Assembly: GCA_030151885.1 (NCBI GenBank)
Contig: JASLCG010000106.1
Span: forward strand, 1-62,490
Reading direction: 5' to 3'
Source of the DNA: Bacteroides sp.
GTDB lineage: Bacteria; Bacteroidota; Bacteroidia; Bacteroidales; Bacteroidaceae
DNA: 62,490 bases
Of the stretch, positions 44,066 to 51,252 are shown piece after piece. The position numbers were made by a program, and so were the translations under genes. Numbering within the stretch: position 1 is the stretch's first letter; each line of letters starts with the position of its first letter. A model generated the notes under the pieces. That model saw only the letters and a list, made by a program, of their open reading frames with translations, made no database searches and was not told the DNA's origin.

Positions 44066-44085
44066 TGCTTCTAACTTTGATGCAT

Positions 44086-44119
44086 AAAAAAAGTCCCACT
44101 CAAATGAGCGGGACTTTTT
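44086..44119 (-). terminator. Attenuator terminator in front of pheA
   Basis: On the minus strand, a 14-bp stem with one G-U pair (44119-44106 with 44101-44088) and a 4-nt ATTT loop is followed by seven T residues (44092-44086). Its core GTCCCGCTC/GAGTGGGAC is GC-rich in a very AT-rich setting. It ends 20 nt before the pheA start, so full-length operon transcription requires read-through. Confidence 0.9.
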
Positions 44120-44170
44120 ATATAAAGTTTATTAATTTACTATGTAATATTTACATACGACTCCCCGCTC
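44106..44170 (-). promoter_or_regulatory. Antiterminator pairing segments of the pheA leader
   Basis: GAGCGGG late in the leader ORF (44170-44164) is the exact complement of CCCGCTC in the 5' arm of the terminator (44112-44106), with one additional wobble pair. Pairing them destroys the terminator. A ribosome at the leader stop codon (44153-44151) would cover 44170-44164; one stalled in the Phe/Tyr run would leave it free. A further competing pair, 44214-44206 with 44157-44149 (9 bp), could form the protector hairpin. This is inferred from complementarity. Confidence 0.75.
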
Positions 44171-44228
44171 TACTTTGATTGCTAAAGTAAAAGTAAAAGA
44201 AGTAATATGTAAATGAAAATACGTTCAT
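44151..44228 (-). CDS. Phe/Tyr-rich leader peptide of the aromatic amino acid operon
   Basis: A 25-codon ORF, ATG at 44228 and TAA at 44153-44151, encodes a peptide starting MNV, then FSFTYYFFYFYF (residues 4-15: six Phe, four Tyr, one Ser and one Thr), then SNQSRAGSRM. The aromatic run precedes a phenylalanine/tyrosine operon, begins about 20 nt after the predicted transcription start, and ends before a terminator with an alternative pairing partner. This is the arrangement of classical leader-peptide attenuation, as in pheL of enterobacteria. It is too short for routine gene calling. The C-terminal part contains the antiterminator segment and probably has no protein function. Confidence 0.85.
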   Translation of the reverse strand: MNVFSFTYYFFYFYFSNQSRAGSRM

Positions 44229-44254
44229 ACTGTAATTTTTCTATTGTATGTTGG

Positions 44255-44287
44255 CAAATATAGTATTATTATTTACAATAATCCAAA
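44255..44287 (-). promoter_or_regulatory. Promoter of the attenuated aromatic operon
   Basis: On the minus strand, TTTG (44287-44284), a 21-nt spacer and TATATTTG (44262-44255) match both Bacteroides promoter elements exactly. The predicted start is near 44249, about 20 nt upstream of the leader ATG. Confidence 0.75.
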
Positions 44288-44323
44288 TTTGCTGACTTTT
44301 TATTTATTAAGCATTAAGCGTGA

Positions 44324-45247
44324 TTAGTTTTTAAACTCGCCTGTTATATCACTTTTTTTGCTAGGGTCAAGTTTTATTAACTCCTCATAATCTGCCAAGG
44401 CTCCCTCTTTATCTCCTAGAATAAATCTAGTTTTACCTCTTAAATGATAAGACTCAGCTATGTCTGGATTTAGTTCAATAGTTTCATCTAGAATCTCAAG
44501 TGCTTTATCAAGCTCTTTTTTGTTAATGAAAATATTTGCAGCTTTATGGTATGCTGTAATACAAAAAGGATTGATTTCAACAATCTTTTTTAACAAGCTA
44601 TATGCTTCATCAAAATCACCTTTAGCTTCAAAAATCTGAGCTTTAAGTAGGCTAGCATCTTCATTGCCTTTATCTCTTTCTAGTATTTTATTGATATCTT
44701 CAAGAGCATTATCTATTTGATGCATTTGAAATAGAATTTTAGCTCTTAAAAATAGAGCATCAATATGATAGCTTTCAATTGTAAGGCATTTTGTTAAGGC
44801 TGCTATGGCATTAAATAGGTCTTTTGATTCTTGGTATGCTATACCTTGGTAGTAGTATGCAGCTGTGTTTTTATCATCAATTAGTAAAACCTCTTTGCTT
44901 AACTCTAAAATCCTATCATCTTTGTGTAACAGATGATAAATACTCATTAAATTAATTTTTATATCTATTGATTTAGGTAATAACACAATGACTTTTTCTA
45001 AATAAAAAGCTGCATTTTCTAAGTCGTTATCTCTAATAGCGATTTTGCTTAAATAGATTAATCCATCAAGGTCATCTTTTTTAAGCTCTAATATTTTTTT
45101 GTAAAAAGCTTTAGCAGCATCTATTTGACCTGTTTTTAAAGCTTTTAAACCATCTATTTTTAAGGTTTGTATGGTTTTATACAATTCTTTCTCCCTCTTT
45201 TCTTCAGGAGATTTCTTTCTTCCAAAAAGTTTACTTAATAAGCTCAC
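44324..45247 (-). CDS. Tetratricopeptide repeat protein
   Basis: The 307-residue cytoplasmic protein begins with a basic segment (LFGRKKSPEEKREKELY) and then consists of about eight consecutive TPR units from residue 24 to 300 (for example DALFLRAKILFQMHQIDNAL and AESYHLRGKTRFILGDKEGAL). It has no signal peptide or enzymatic domain, so it is a protein-interaction scaffold of unknown partner. A -7 box TACTTTTG (45284-45277 on the minus strand) lies 30 nt upstream of the start, suggesting its own promoter separate from recQ. Confidence 0.88.
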   Translation of the reverse strand: MSLLSKLFGRKKSPEEKREKELYKTIQTLKIDGLKALKTGQIDAAKAFYKKILELKKDDLDGLIYLSKIAIRDNDLENAAFYLEKVIVLLPKSIDIKINLMSIYHLLHKDDRILELSKEVLLIDDKNTAAYYYQGIAYQESKDLFNAIAALTKCLTIESYHIDALFLRAKILFQMHQIDNALEDINKILERDKGNEDASLLKAQIFEAKGDFDEAYSLLKKIVEINPFCITAYHKAANIFINKKELDKALEILDETIELNPDIAESYHLRGKTRFILGDKEGALADYEELIKLDPSKKSDITGEFKN

Positions 45248-45346
45248 AATAATTAGGTATTGATTGTTTTGTATTACAAAAGTAATAAATAAAGTTGTTA
45301 TATGGATTTTATTTTTATCAATCCGTGTGGTGTTTGATGATATCTA

Positions 45347-47257
45347 TCAATTAAAGGGTTTGGAGCTGACCAAATTGTTTTTTAAGTATATTACCTCTTC
45401 ATCAATTAGTGGTCTAATAAGTTCCGAAAAATCATTTTCAGCTAAGCTAAGCTCATCTTTTAAATCGGTTATGGTTATAGGATTGTTCGCAGTTAGCTTT
45501 TCTATAGTTTTTAATATTGAATTAACTTTCGGTGCTAGGTTTAATCTTCTTTTCTTTCTGTTGATACAGACATCACAGTGTTGGCAGTCTTCTGGATTCT
45601 TTTCGCCAAAATAATATAATAGAATACGGCTTCTGCAAATAGTATCTTCTGTTGCATAGTGCAATATTGTTTTTATTCTTTTGATATAGTTATCTCTTCT
45701 ATCTTCGTATATATTTTTAGGAATAGATATATATTTTTGGTCTAGTCTTTCTCTTGTATATATTATGAAAGGCGTTTTCTTTCTAGGAATATAATCTATA
45801 ATTCTGCGCTTGGCTAGTGTTACTAATAATTCATAAATACGCTGTCTGCTAAGGCCGGTCTTAATGGCAAGGGAATCTTCATTAATATGTGCATATTCAG
45901 TGAATATTCCTGTATATGATCTTAGTATCGAATTTATTAATAAGTCAGAGTCTTCTCCCATATTCTTTAGAAGGTATAATTCATCTCTTCTAACCTTAAA
46001 GATTATTCTTGAGGCATTATCTTGTTCATCGGTATATTCTAATACCCCTGCTTGTGTTAGTATAGATAGTGCACTATGTGCAGGAACAGGAAAATGTTTA
46101 AATTTTACGCAGAACTCTTCTAGATTAAAGTCGTAAGTGCAGCCTAAGCCATCACCCATAGCCATTTGATAGTAATATTGGATATGTTCATATATCTTTA
46201 ATATATAATCTTTATCTGGATAGGTATCTGCTATACGTTTTTTAAGTTTAGTCCCATCAGACTTAGAGTAGAGTAATATGGCTCTAGCATTTTTCAAATC
46301 TCGTCCTGCTCTACCAGCTTCTTGAAAGTAGGCTTCTAATGAGTCTGGAAGATCTACATGTATTACTAAACGTACATCTGGTTTATCAATCCCCATTCCA
46401 AAGGCATTGGTTGCCACCATTATTCTAAATTCATTATTCTGCCAAGCTTTTTGTCTCTGATCTTTTAGTAGATTATTTAGTCCAGCATGATAGAAGGTAG
46501 ATGAAAATCCGTTTCTTTCTAGAAAAGCAGACATCTCTTTACACCTTTTTCTGCTTCTAGCATAAATAATGGTACTTCCGTTTAATTTTTTTAGAAGATT
46601 CAGTATAACCCCTTCTTTGTCATCAGTATGATGTACAATATAGGCTAAGTTACTTCGTTGAAAGCTCATTCTAAAAACATTATCCTCTTTAAAATGGAGC
46701 TTTTCTTGTATGTCTTTTACAACCTCAGGAGTAGCAGTCGCTGTAAGGGCTAATATAGGCACATTGGGTAGCATCTCTCGTACTTGTGCTATCTCTAGGT
46801 AGGCAGGTCTAAAGTCATATCCCCATTGTGAGATACAGTGACTCTCATCTACAGCAATTAAAGAGATATTCATTTTTACAACCTTCTCTTTAAATAGCTC
46901 TGTACCTAATCTTTCTGGAGATATATATAGAAATTTATAGCCACCGAAGATACAGTTTTCTAAAGTAATAAGAATTTCAGACTGAGTCATACCAGAATAT
47001 ATAGCTGTTGCTTTTATACCCCTGGCTTTAAGGTTAGAAACTTGGTCTTTCATTAAAGCAATAAGGGGAGTAATGACTAAACAAATACCTTCTTTAGCTA
47101 ATGTCGGCACCTGGAAGGTGATTGACTTTCCTCCTCCAGTAGGCATAAGTCCAAGTGTATCTTTTCCTTGTCCAATACTCTTAATAATATCAGCTTGGAT
47201 TCCTCTAAAGGAATCGTATCCCCAATATTTTTTCAATATGTCACTATATAGCTTCAT
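45347..47257 (-). CDS. recQ: ATP-dependent DNA helicase RecQ (short form without HRDC domain)
   Basis: The 636-residue 3'-5' helicase has Walker A MPTGGGKS (38-45), the DESH box with AVDESHCISQWGYDFRPAY in two parts near 134-152, and helicase domain 2 with ATNAFGMGIDKPDVRLVIH and QEAGRAGRD. The zinc-binding RecQ-Ct region has Cys ligands in CRSRILLYYFG..CQHCDVC near 555-580. It ends in a short winged-helix-like tail; the C-terminal HRDC domain of the longer RecQ is missing. recJ lies 9 nt upstream on the same strand, a natural pair since RecQ unwinds DNA for RecJ degradation. Confidence 0.94.
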   Translation of the reverse strand: MKLYSDILKKYWGYDSFRGIQADIIKSIGQGKDTLGLMPTGGGKSITFQVPTLAKEGICLVITPLIALMKDQVSNLKARGIKATAIYSGMTQSEILITLENCIFGGYKFLYISPERLGTELFKEKVVKMNISLIAVDESHCISQWGYDFRPAYLEIAQVREMLPNVPILALTATATPEVVKDIQEKLHFKEDNVFRMSFQRSNLAYIVHHTDDKEGVILNLLKKLNGSTIIYARSRKRCKEMSAFLERNGFSSTFYHAGLNNLLKDQRQKAWQNNEFRIMVATNAFGMGIDKPDVRLVIHVDLPDSLEAYFQEAGRAGRDLKNARAILLYSKSDGTKLKKRIADTYPDKDYILKIYEHIQYYYQMAMGDGLGCTYDFNLEEFCVKFKHFPVPAHSALSILTQAGVLEYTDEQDNASRIIFKVRRDELYLLKNMGEDSDLLINSILRSYTGIFTEYAHINEDSLAIKTGLSRQRIYELLVTLAKRRIIDYIPRKKTPFIIYTRERLDQKYISIPKNIYEDRRDNYIKRIKTILHYATEDTICRSRILLYYFGEKNPEDCQHCDVCINRKKRRLNLAPKVNSILKTIEKLTANNPITITDLKDELSLAENDFSELIRPLIDEEVIYLKNNLVSSKPFN

Positions 47258-47266
47258 TTGTTCAAA

Positions 47267-48988
47267 CTATTTTTCAATAGGTTTAATATCTTCTATATGC
47301 AACTGTATTTCTCCTTTTTTATGTGTGTTAGCTTCAATTGTATAACATATATCGAAAGATCTTCTCGATTTTATATACCTAACATGAGAGCTTTGACCAA
47401 AAGCTATGCCATTAAGTATATTGTTAGACTTACTATCTACTAGTTCAAGTTTAATATGTTCTTGTTTTCGTCCCACAACCTTACTTGTGCCATAGTCATA
47501 AACCTGGTGGGTACTGAAGATAGGTTTAGGATTCATTGGTCCAAATGGATTGAATTTCTTTAAATCTTTACAGAATTTATGTGTTATATCTTTAAAATTA
47601 ATCTCTTCTTCAATGTTTATTGTAGATTGCATTTGTTCGGGAAGAATGTTTTTTCCTACAAAAGCTTCAAATCTCTCCGAAAACTCCTTGATAGCACATT
47701 CTTGTAAAGATAGACCTGCTGCATATGTATGACCTCCAAAACTGTCTAGCAAGTCTCTACAGCTCTCTATTGCTTTGTACACATCAAATCCTGGAACAGA
47801 TCTGGCAGATCCTGTAACTAAATTCCCACTTTTACAAAGAACAACAGAAGGTTTATAGTAGAGTTCTGTAAGTCTAGATGCAACGATTCCTATTACACCT
47901 TGATGCCAATGTTCATTATATAAAACAATTGATCTTAGCTGTGAGAGGTCTCCTAAATCTTCAACAATTTTATTAGCCTCTTCTGTCATAGATTTATCTA
48001 AATCTTTTCTTGTTTCGTTGTATTCATTAATCTGATTACTCATTGAACTAGCAATAGCATAGTCATTTTCAACTAACAAGTCTACAGCTTCTTTCCCTTT
48101 TTCAATTCTACCAGATGCATTTATTCGTGGTCCTATTTTGAATATAATATCACTCAAAATAATCTCTTTATTTGTTAAACCACAAACATCAATAATAGCT
48201 TTTAACCCGACTCTTGGGTTGGAGTTTAGTTGTTTAAGACCAAAGTGTGTCATTACGCGATTTTCGCCCATAATAGGAACGATGTCCGATGCAACGCTGA
48301 CTGCTACTAGGTCTAAATATGGGATTAGTTTATCCAAACTAATGTTATTACTTTGTGAAAAAGCTTGCATAAATTTAAACCCAACTCCACATCCTGATAA
48401 ATGAGTGTAGGGGTATGTATTATCTTGTCGTTTAGCATTTAAAATAGCTATAGCACAAGGGAGCTTATCATCAGGTACATGATGATCACATATAATAAAA
48501 TCTATACCTTTCTCTTTAGCATAAGCTATTTCGGGTATAGCCTTAATACCACAGTCCAATACTATAATGAGTTTTACGCCTTTCTCTTGTGCGTAATCGA
48601 TACCTTGTTCAGTAACTCCGTAACCTTCTCCATATCTATTGGGTATATAATACTCTATGTTAGAGTAAAATTGCCTTATATAGCTATAAACAAGTGCTAC
48701 AGAAGTTGTACCGTCTACATCATAGTCGCCATAAACCATAATTCTTTCTTTATTACCAATAGCTTCATTAAGTCTTTTTACAGCAATATCCATGTCTTTC
48801 ATTAAGAATGGGTCGTGTAAATGACTCAATTTTGGTTCGAAAAACACATTAGCCTCATCTGCATTATTAATACCTCTTTGTATTAATAGTTTTGCTAGAA
48901 TAGGGCTGATGTTAAGTTGTCTGGCTAGCTCTTTACTTTGAGCAATTTGGTTGGGTGTATAGGTTTGAAGATTCCATAGATGGTTCAT
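47267..48988 (-). CDS. recJ: Single-stranded-DNA-specific exonuclease RecJ
   Basis: RecJ degrades single-stranded DNA 5' to 3' in recombination and mismatch repair. The 573-residue protein has the DHH-family motifs: VYGDYDVDGTTS (85-96, metal ligands Asp88, Asp90 and Asp92), a DCGI block near 148, and the DHH triad in ICDHHVPDD near 168. The DHHA1 motif includes SFGGHTYAAGLSL, and an OB-fold C-terminal domain follows. It is cotranscribed with recQ. Confidence 0.96.
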   Translation of the reverse strand: MNHLWNLQTYTPNQIAQSKELARQLNISPILAKLLIQRGINNADEANVFFEPKLSHLHDPFLMKDMDIAVKRLNEAIGNKERIMVYGDYDVDGTTSVALVYSYIRQFYSNIEYYIPNRYGEGYGVTEQGIDYAQEKGVKLIIVLDCGIKAIPEIAYAKEKGIDFIICDHHVPDDKLPCAIAILNAKRQDNTYPYTHLSGCGVGFKFMQAFSQSNNISLDKLIPYLDLVAVSVASDIVPIMGENRVMTHFGLKQLNSNPRVGLKAIIDVCGLTNKEIILSDIIFKIGPRINASGRIEKGKEAVDLLVENDYAIASSMSNQINEYNETRKDLDKSMTEEANKIVEDLGDLSQLRSIVLYNEHWHQGVIGIVASRLTELYYKPSVVLCKSGNLVTGSARSVPGFDVYKAIESCRDLLDSFGGHTYAAGLSLQECAIKEFSERFEAFVGKNILPEQMQSTINIEEEINFKDITHKFCKDLKKFNPFGPMNPKPIFSTHQVYDYGTSKVVGRKQEHIKLELVDSKSNNILNGIAFGQSSHVRYIKSRRSFDICYTIEANTHKKGEIQLHIEDIKPIEK

Positions 48989-49119
48989 TTATATATTATT
49001 TTCTTTCTATTCGAATTAAATAGCAGTGTATAAAAATACTTCTGCAATATTCTGTAAAAGTACTAAAAAACGATAAGATTTCCATCGGTTATATTGGAAA
49101 TTAGATTGCCATAATCTAA

Positions 49120-49160
49120 TATAAAAATAAAAGGTTAGTGTATTTTTTACACTAACCTTT
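49120..49160 (-). terminator. Intrinsic terminator after the flavodoxin-fold oxidoreductase
   Basis: A perfect 13-bp stem (49130-49142 with 49148-49160; AAAGGTTAGTGTA arm) with a 5-nt loop is followed on the minus strand by TTATTTTTAT. A second smaller hairpin (49101-49107 with 49113-49119) lies just beyond. Confidence 0.85.
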
Positions 49161-49184
49161 ATATTTAAAAGTTTTATACTCTCT

Positions 49185-49718
49185 TTATCTATTTAAAATG
49201 TAGTTTACATAACAAGGAGCAGCTTTATGTGCTTGTTCTTGTGATGTAGATGTCGGTGTTGAACCGAAATGTATAAAAGGTGGAGTTGAAACAGTCCCTG
49301 TATATTTAAACACAAGGTATAGGCCTGTATAGCAGGCTCCAAGAGATGGTAGCTCATCTTTCATTCCTTTATACTTCTCTTCAGTACCTCCAGCTGTTAC
49401 GACTAGTCCAAAAGATTTACCTTTAAGTTTGTCGGCTCCTGGTCCATATGCCCAACCATATTGATATACATCATCTAGCCATTTTTTTAATAGAGGCGTA
49501 ATATTGTACCAATAAACAGGAGCTTGTAGTACTACTCTATCTGCTTTTAAGAGTAGCTCCTGCTCAGCTTTAATATCAATGTTGAAGTCTGGATAAGTTT
49601 CATATAAATCATGAATAATAATATCATCATTATTCTCTTTTTTTAATTCATCAATGAATATTTTATTCACCACAGATTCCTCCATATGAGGATGGGCTAG
49701 TATTACTAATGTTGTCAT
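49185..49718 (-). CDS. NAD(P)H-dependent flavin oxidoreductase (KefF/MdaB-like, flavodoxin fold)
   Basis: The 177-residue protein has the NAD(P)H quinone oxidoreductase pattern: LVILAHPHMEES at the N-terminus for FMN phosphate binding, VVLQAPVYWYNITPLLKKWLD near 64-84 in two contiguous halves, and LVVTAGGTEEKY near 110-121. Relatives reduce quinones or act as ancillary subunits of Kef potassium efflux systems. No kef gene is nearby, so the quinone-reductase reading is more likely. It follows the thioesterase gene by 27 nt and is followed by a terminator. Confidence 0.85.
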   Translation of the reverse strand: MTTLVILAHPHMEESVVNKIFIDELKKENNDDIIIHDLYETYPDFNIDIKAEQELLLKADRVVLQAPVYWYNITPLLKKWLDDVYQYGWAYGPGADKLKGKSFGLVVTAGGTEEKYKGMKDELPSLGACYTGLYLVFKYTGTVSTPPFIHFGSTPTSTSQEQAHKAAPCYVNYILNR

Positions 49719-49745
49719 AAAAAAAACTTTATTCAGTCTAGGTAA

Positions 49746-50177
49746 CTACTTTCGCCGAACATCTCTGCCTTCATACTCACAAATAGCAGCTTTCCACTCT
49801 TCAGGAAGTACTCTTGAACAGTTGTGTTCTAAATCGTAAGTTACCATAATAGACTTACAGTCACATTTAACTTGATTTGTTTGTACGTCTACAACTTGTT
49901 GATAGAGTTGGAAGCTTTTATTGCCAATTTCTGTTACAGCAGTTTTTACAACTATCTGATCTGAAGAGTAGATTTGCTCTTTAAAATCTATTTCTAGATG
50001 TACTACCATTATAGCATCTTTATTCCAATCTACATGAGGACATACAGAAGCAAAATAATTTGTTTTGCCTAAGTCATAAAACGAAAAATAGACAGAATTG
50101 TTCACGTGTCCAAACTGATCAATATCGTTAAATCTGAGTTGAATAGGTTGTATATGTTTTAAAGTAATGTTACTCAT
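49746..50177 (-). CDS. Acyl-CoA thioesterase (4-hydroxybenzoyl-CoA thioesterase-like hotdog fold)
   Basis: The 143-residue protein has the hotdog-family motif NDIDQFGHVNNSVYFSFYD near 17-35, with Asp20 (or the neighbouring acidic residue) as catalytic acid and His24 and Asn26. The rest follows the YbgC/FadM-like pattern (KEQIYSSDQIVVKTAV; QLYQQVVD). It hydrolyses an acyl-CoA thioester; the chain specificity is unknown. It is the first gene of a two-gene unit and is divergent from tsaC across a 389-bp regulatory region. Confidence 0.88.
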   Translation of the reverse strand: MSNITLKHIQPIQLRFNDIDQFGHVNNSVYFSFYDLGKTNYFASVCPHVDWNKDAIMVVHLEIDFKEQIYSSDQIVVKTAVTEIGNKSFQLYQQVVDVQTNQVKCDCKSIMVTYDLEHNCSRVLPEEWKAAICEYEGRDVRRK

Positions 50178-50468
50178 TTACGTTTGTTTTAAAAACTGAT
50201 AATTAATGGTTTATTATATATTTATTTTAAGCCGTTAGTCTAGCAAATATTGTTATATGTAGAGGTGCAAGTTAAGCTATTTATAGCTTTAATTTCGCAA
50301 CTTTAATTATAATACAAATATATTATACATTTTTCAGAGAGGCTTAATAACAGAAAGTTCTAAGCAAAAAGTGTATGTAAAGTTATAAATACTTTTTTAG
50401 TAAGGATAAAGTTTTGTAGAAGTATTAATTGTTTTTGGAAGAAAAGCATTGTGTAATTGTACAGTGCT

Positions 50469-50498
50469 TTTCAAGTAGAATATATATTCTACTTGAAA
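50469..50498. promoter_or_regulatory. Perfect 30-bp palindrome upstream of the tsaC promoter
   Basis: The left half TTTCAAGTAGAATAT is followed immediately by its exact reverse complement, so the whole is a 30-bp perfect dyad with no spacer. It ends 3 nt before the candidate -33 TTG (50502-50504), the usual place for an activator or repressor site. The left arm overlaps another 12-bp inverted repeat (GAAAAGCATTGT, 50441-50452, with 50461-50472), so two hairpins would be mutually exclusive in RNA. Confidence 0.7.
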
Positions 50499-50501
50499 TT
50501 G

Positions 50502-50533
50502 TTGATTCGTTGACTAAAAAAGTATTATTTTTG
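50502..50533 (+). promoter_or_regulatory. Promoter of tsaC
   Basis: TTG (50502-50504), a 21-nt spacer and TATTTTTG (50526-50533) match the Bacteroides promoter elements, 33 nt before the start codon. Confidence 0.6.
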
Positions 50534-50566
50534 CTAATCTAACAACTATATAAATTTCCCTGAATT

Positions 50567-51130
50567 ATGATAGATGATATAAAGAAAGCCTGTGAGGTTT
50601 TAGAAAACGGTGGTATCATACTCTATCCAACCGATACTGTATGGGGATTAGGCTGTGATGCAACAAACGAGGATGCTGTAGCTAAAATATACGACATTAA
50701 ACAACGTTTAGATAGTAAAGCACTATTAGTACTTGTAGATTCTGAAGTTAAAGTAGACTTTTATGTCGATGAAGTTCCAGAAGTAACATGGGACTTAATA
50801 GAAGTTGCTACTAAGCCCACAACTATTATATATGATAAGGCTAGAAATTTAGCCCCTAACCTCATTGCCGAAGATGGTAGTATTGGCTTGCGTATTACTA
50901 ACGAAGAGTTTTCAAAGAAGCTTTGTCAACGTTTTCGTAAGGCACTAGTCTCAACTTCTGCCAATATTAGTGGTGAGCCTACACCAAGGAATTTTTCTGA
51001 AATTAGTGATGAAATAAAAAATAAGGTTGATTATATAATAAATTATCGTCAAGATGACTTTTCTCAACCTAGTCCTTCTAGCATTATAAAAATAGGATCA
51101 GGAGGGTTGATAAAAATTATTCGTGAATAA
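50567..51130 (+). CDS. tsaC: L-threonylcarbamoyladenylate synthase (Sua5/YrdC/TsaC)
   Basis: The enzyme makes threonylcarbamoyl-AMP from threonine, bicarbonate and ATP for the essential t6A37 tRNA modification. The 187-residue YrdC domain is complete: GGIILYPTDTVWGLGCDA near 15-32, KIYDIKQRLDSKALLVLVD in which the usual K-R-x-x-x-K-P pattern reads K-Q-R-L-D-S-K, and the STSANISGEPTPRNFSEI block near 127-144. It lacks the extra Sua5 domain. A palindrome lies just upstream of its promoter, and a terminator-like hairpin follows. Confidence 0.94.
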   Translation: MIDDIKKACEVLENGGIILYPTDTVWGLGCDATNEDAVAKIYDIKQRLDSKALLVLVDSEVKVDFYVDEVPEVTWDLIEVATKPTTIIYDKARNLAPNLIAEDGSIGLRITNEEFSKKLCQRFRKALVSTSANISGEPTPRNFSEISDEIKNKVDYIINYRQDDFSQPSPSSIIKIGSGGLIKIIRE

Positions 51131-51163
51131 ATCGCAATCATTCAATAAATTATAATTATTTTA

Positions 51164-51197
51164 ACGGCTTGTTGTGTTTTACAATAAGCCGTCTTAT
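51164..51197 (+). terminator. Terminator-like hairpin after tsaC
   Basis: A 12-bp stem with one wobble pair (51164-51175 with 51181-51192; ACGGCTTGTTGT arm), loop GTTTT, but only a weak T tract afterwards. Confidence 0.6.
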
Positions 51198-51252
51198 ACT
51201 TTATGTATCGATAGTATGGAGAGCCATCTATCAAATAATTTCTAAATAATAT

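Larger units (their letters stand above)
50178..50566. other. Divergent 389-bp intergenic region with overlapping inverted repeats
   Basis: No gene is seen in this region. It holds a minus-strand -7 box candidate (TATATTTG, 50322-50315), a 12-bp inverted repeat (50441-50452 with 50461-50472), a perfect 30-bp palindrome (50469-50498), and the tsaC promoter (50502-50533). The left half is plain AT-rich sequence with a small hairpin at 50276-50288. A small RNA is possible but I found no complete promoter-terminator pair for one. Confidence 0.6.

Noticed and set aside
44324..44340. A second leader peptide or riboswitch upstream of other operons
   Set aside because: I checked the regions before mdh, pdxJ, ndk, tsaC, queA and the SusC genes for short biased ORFs with terminators; none showed the combination found before pheA.
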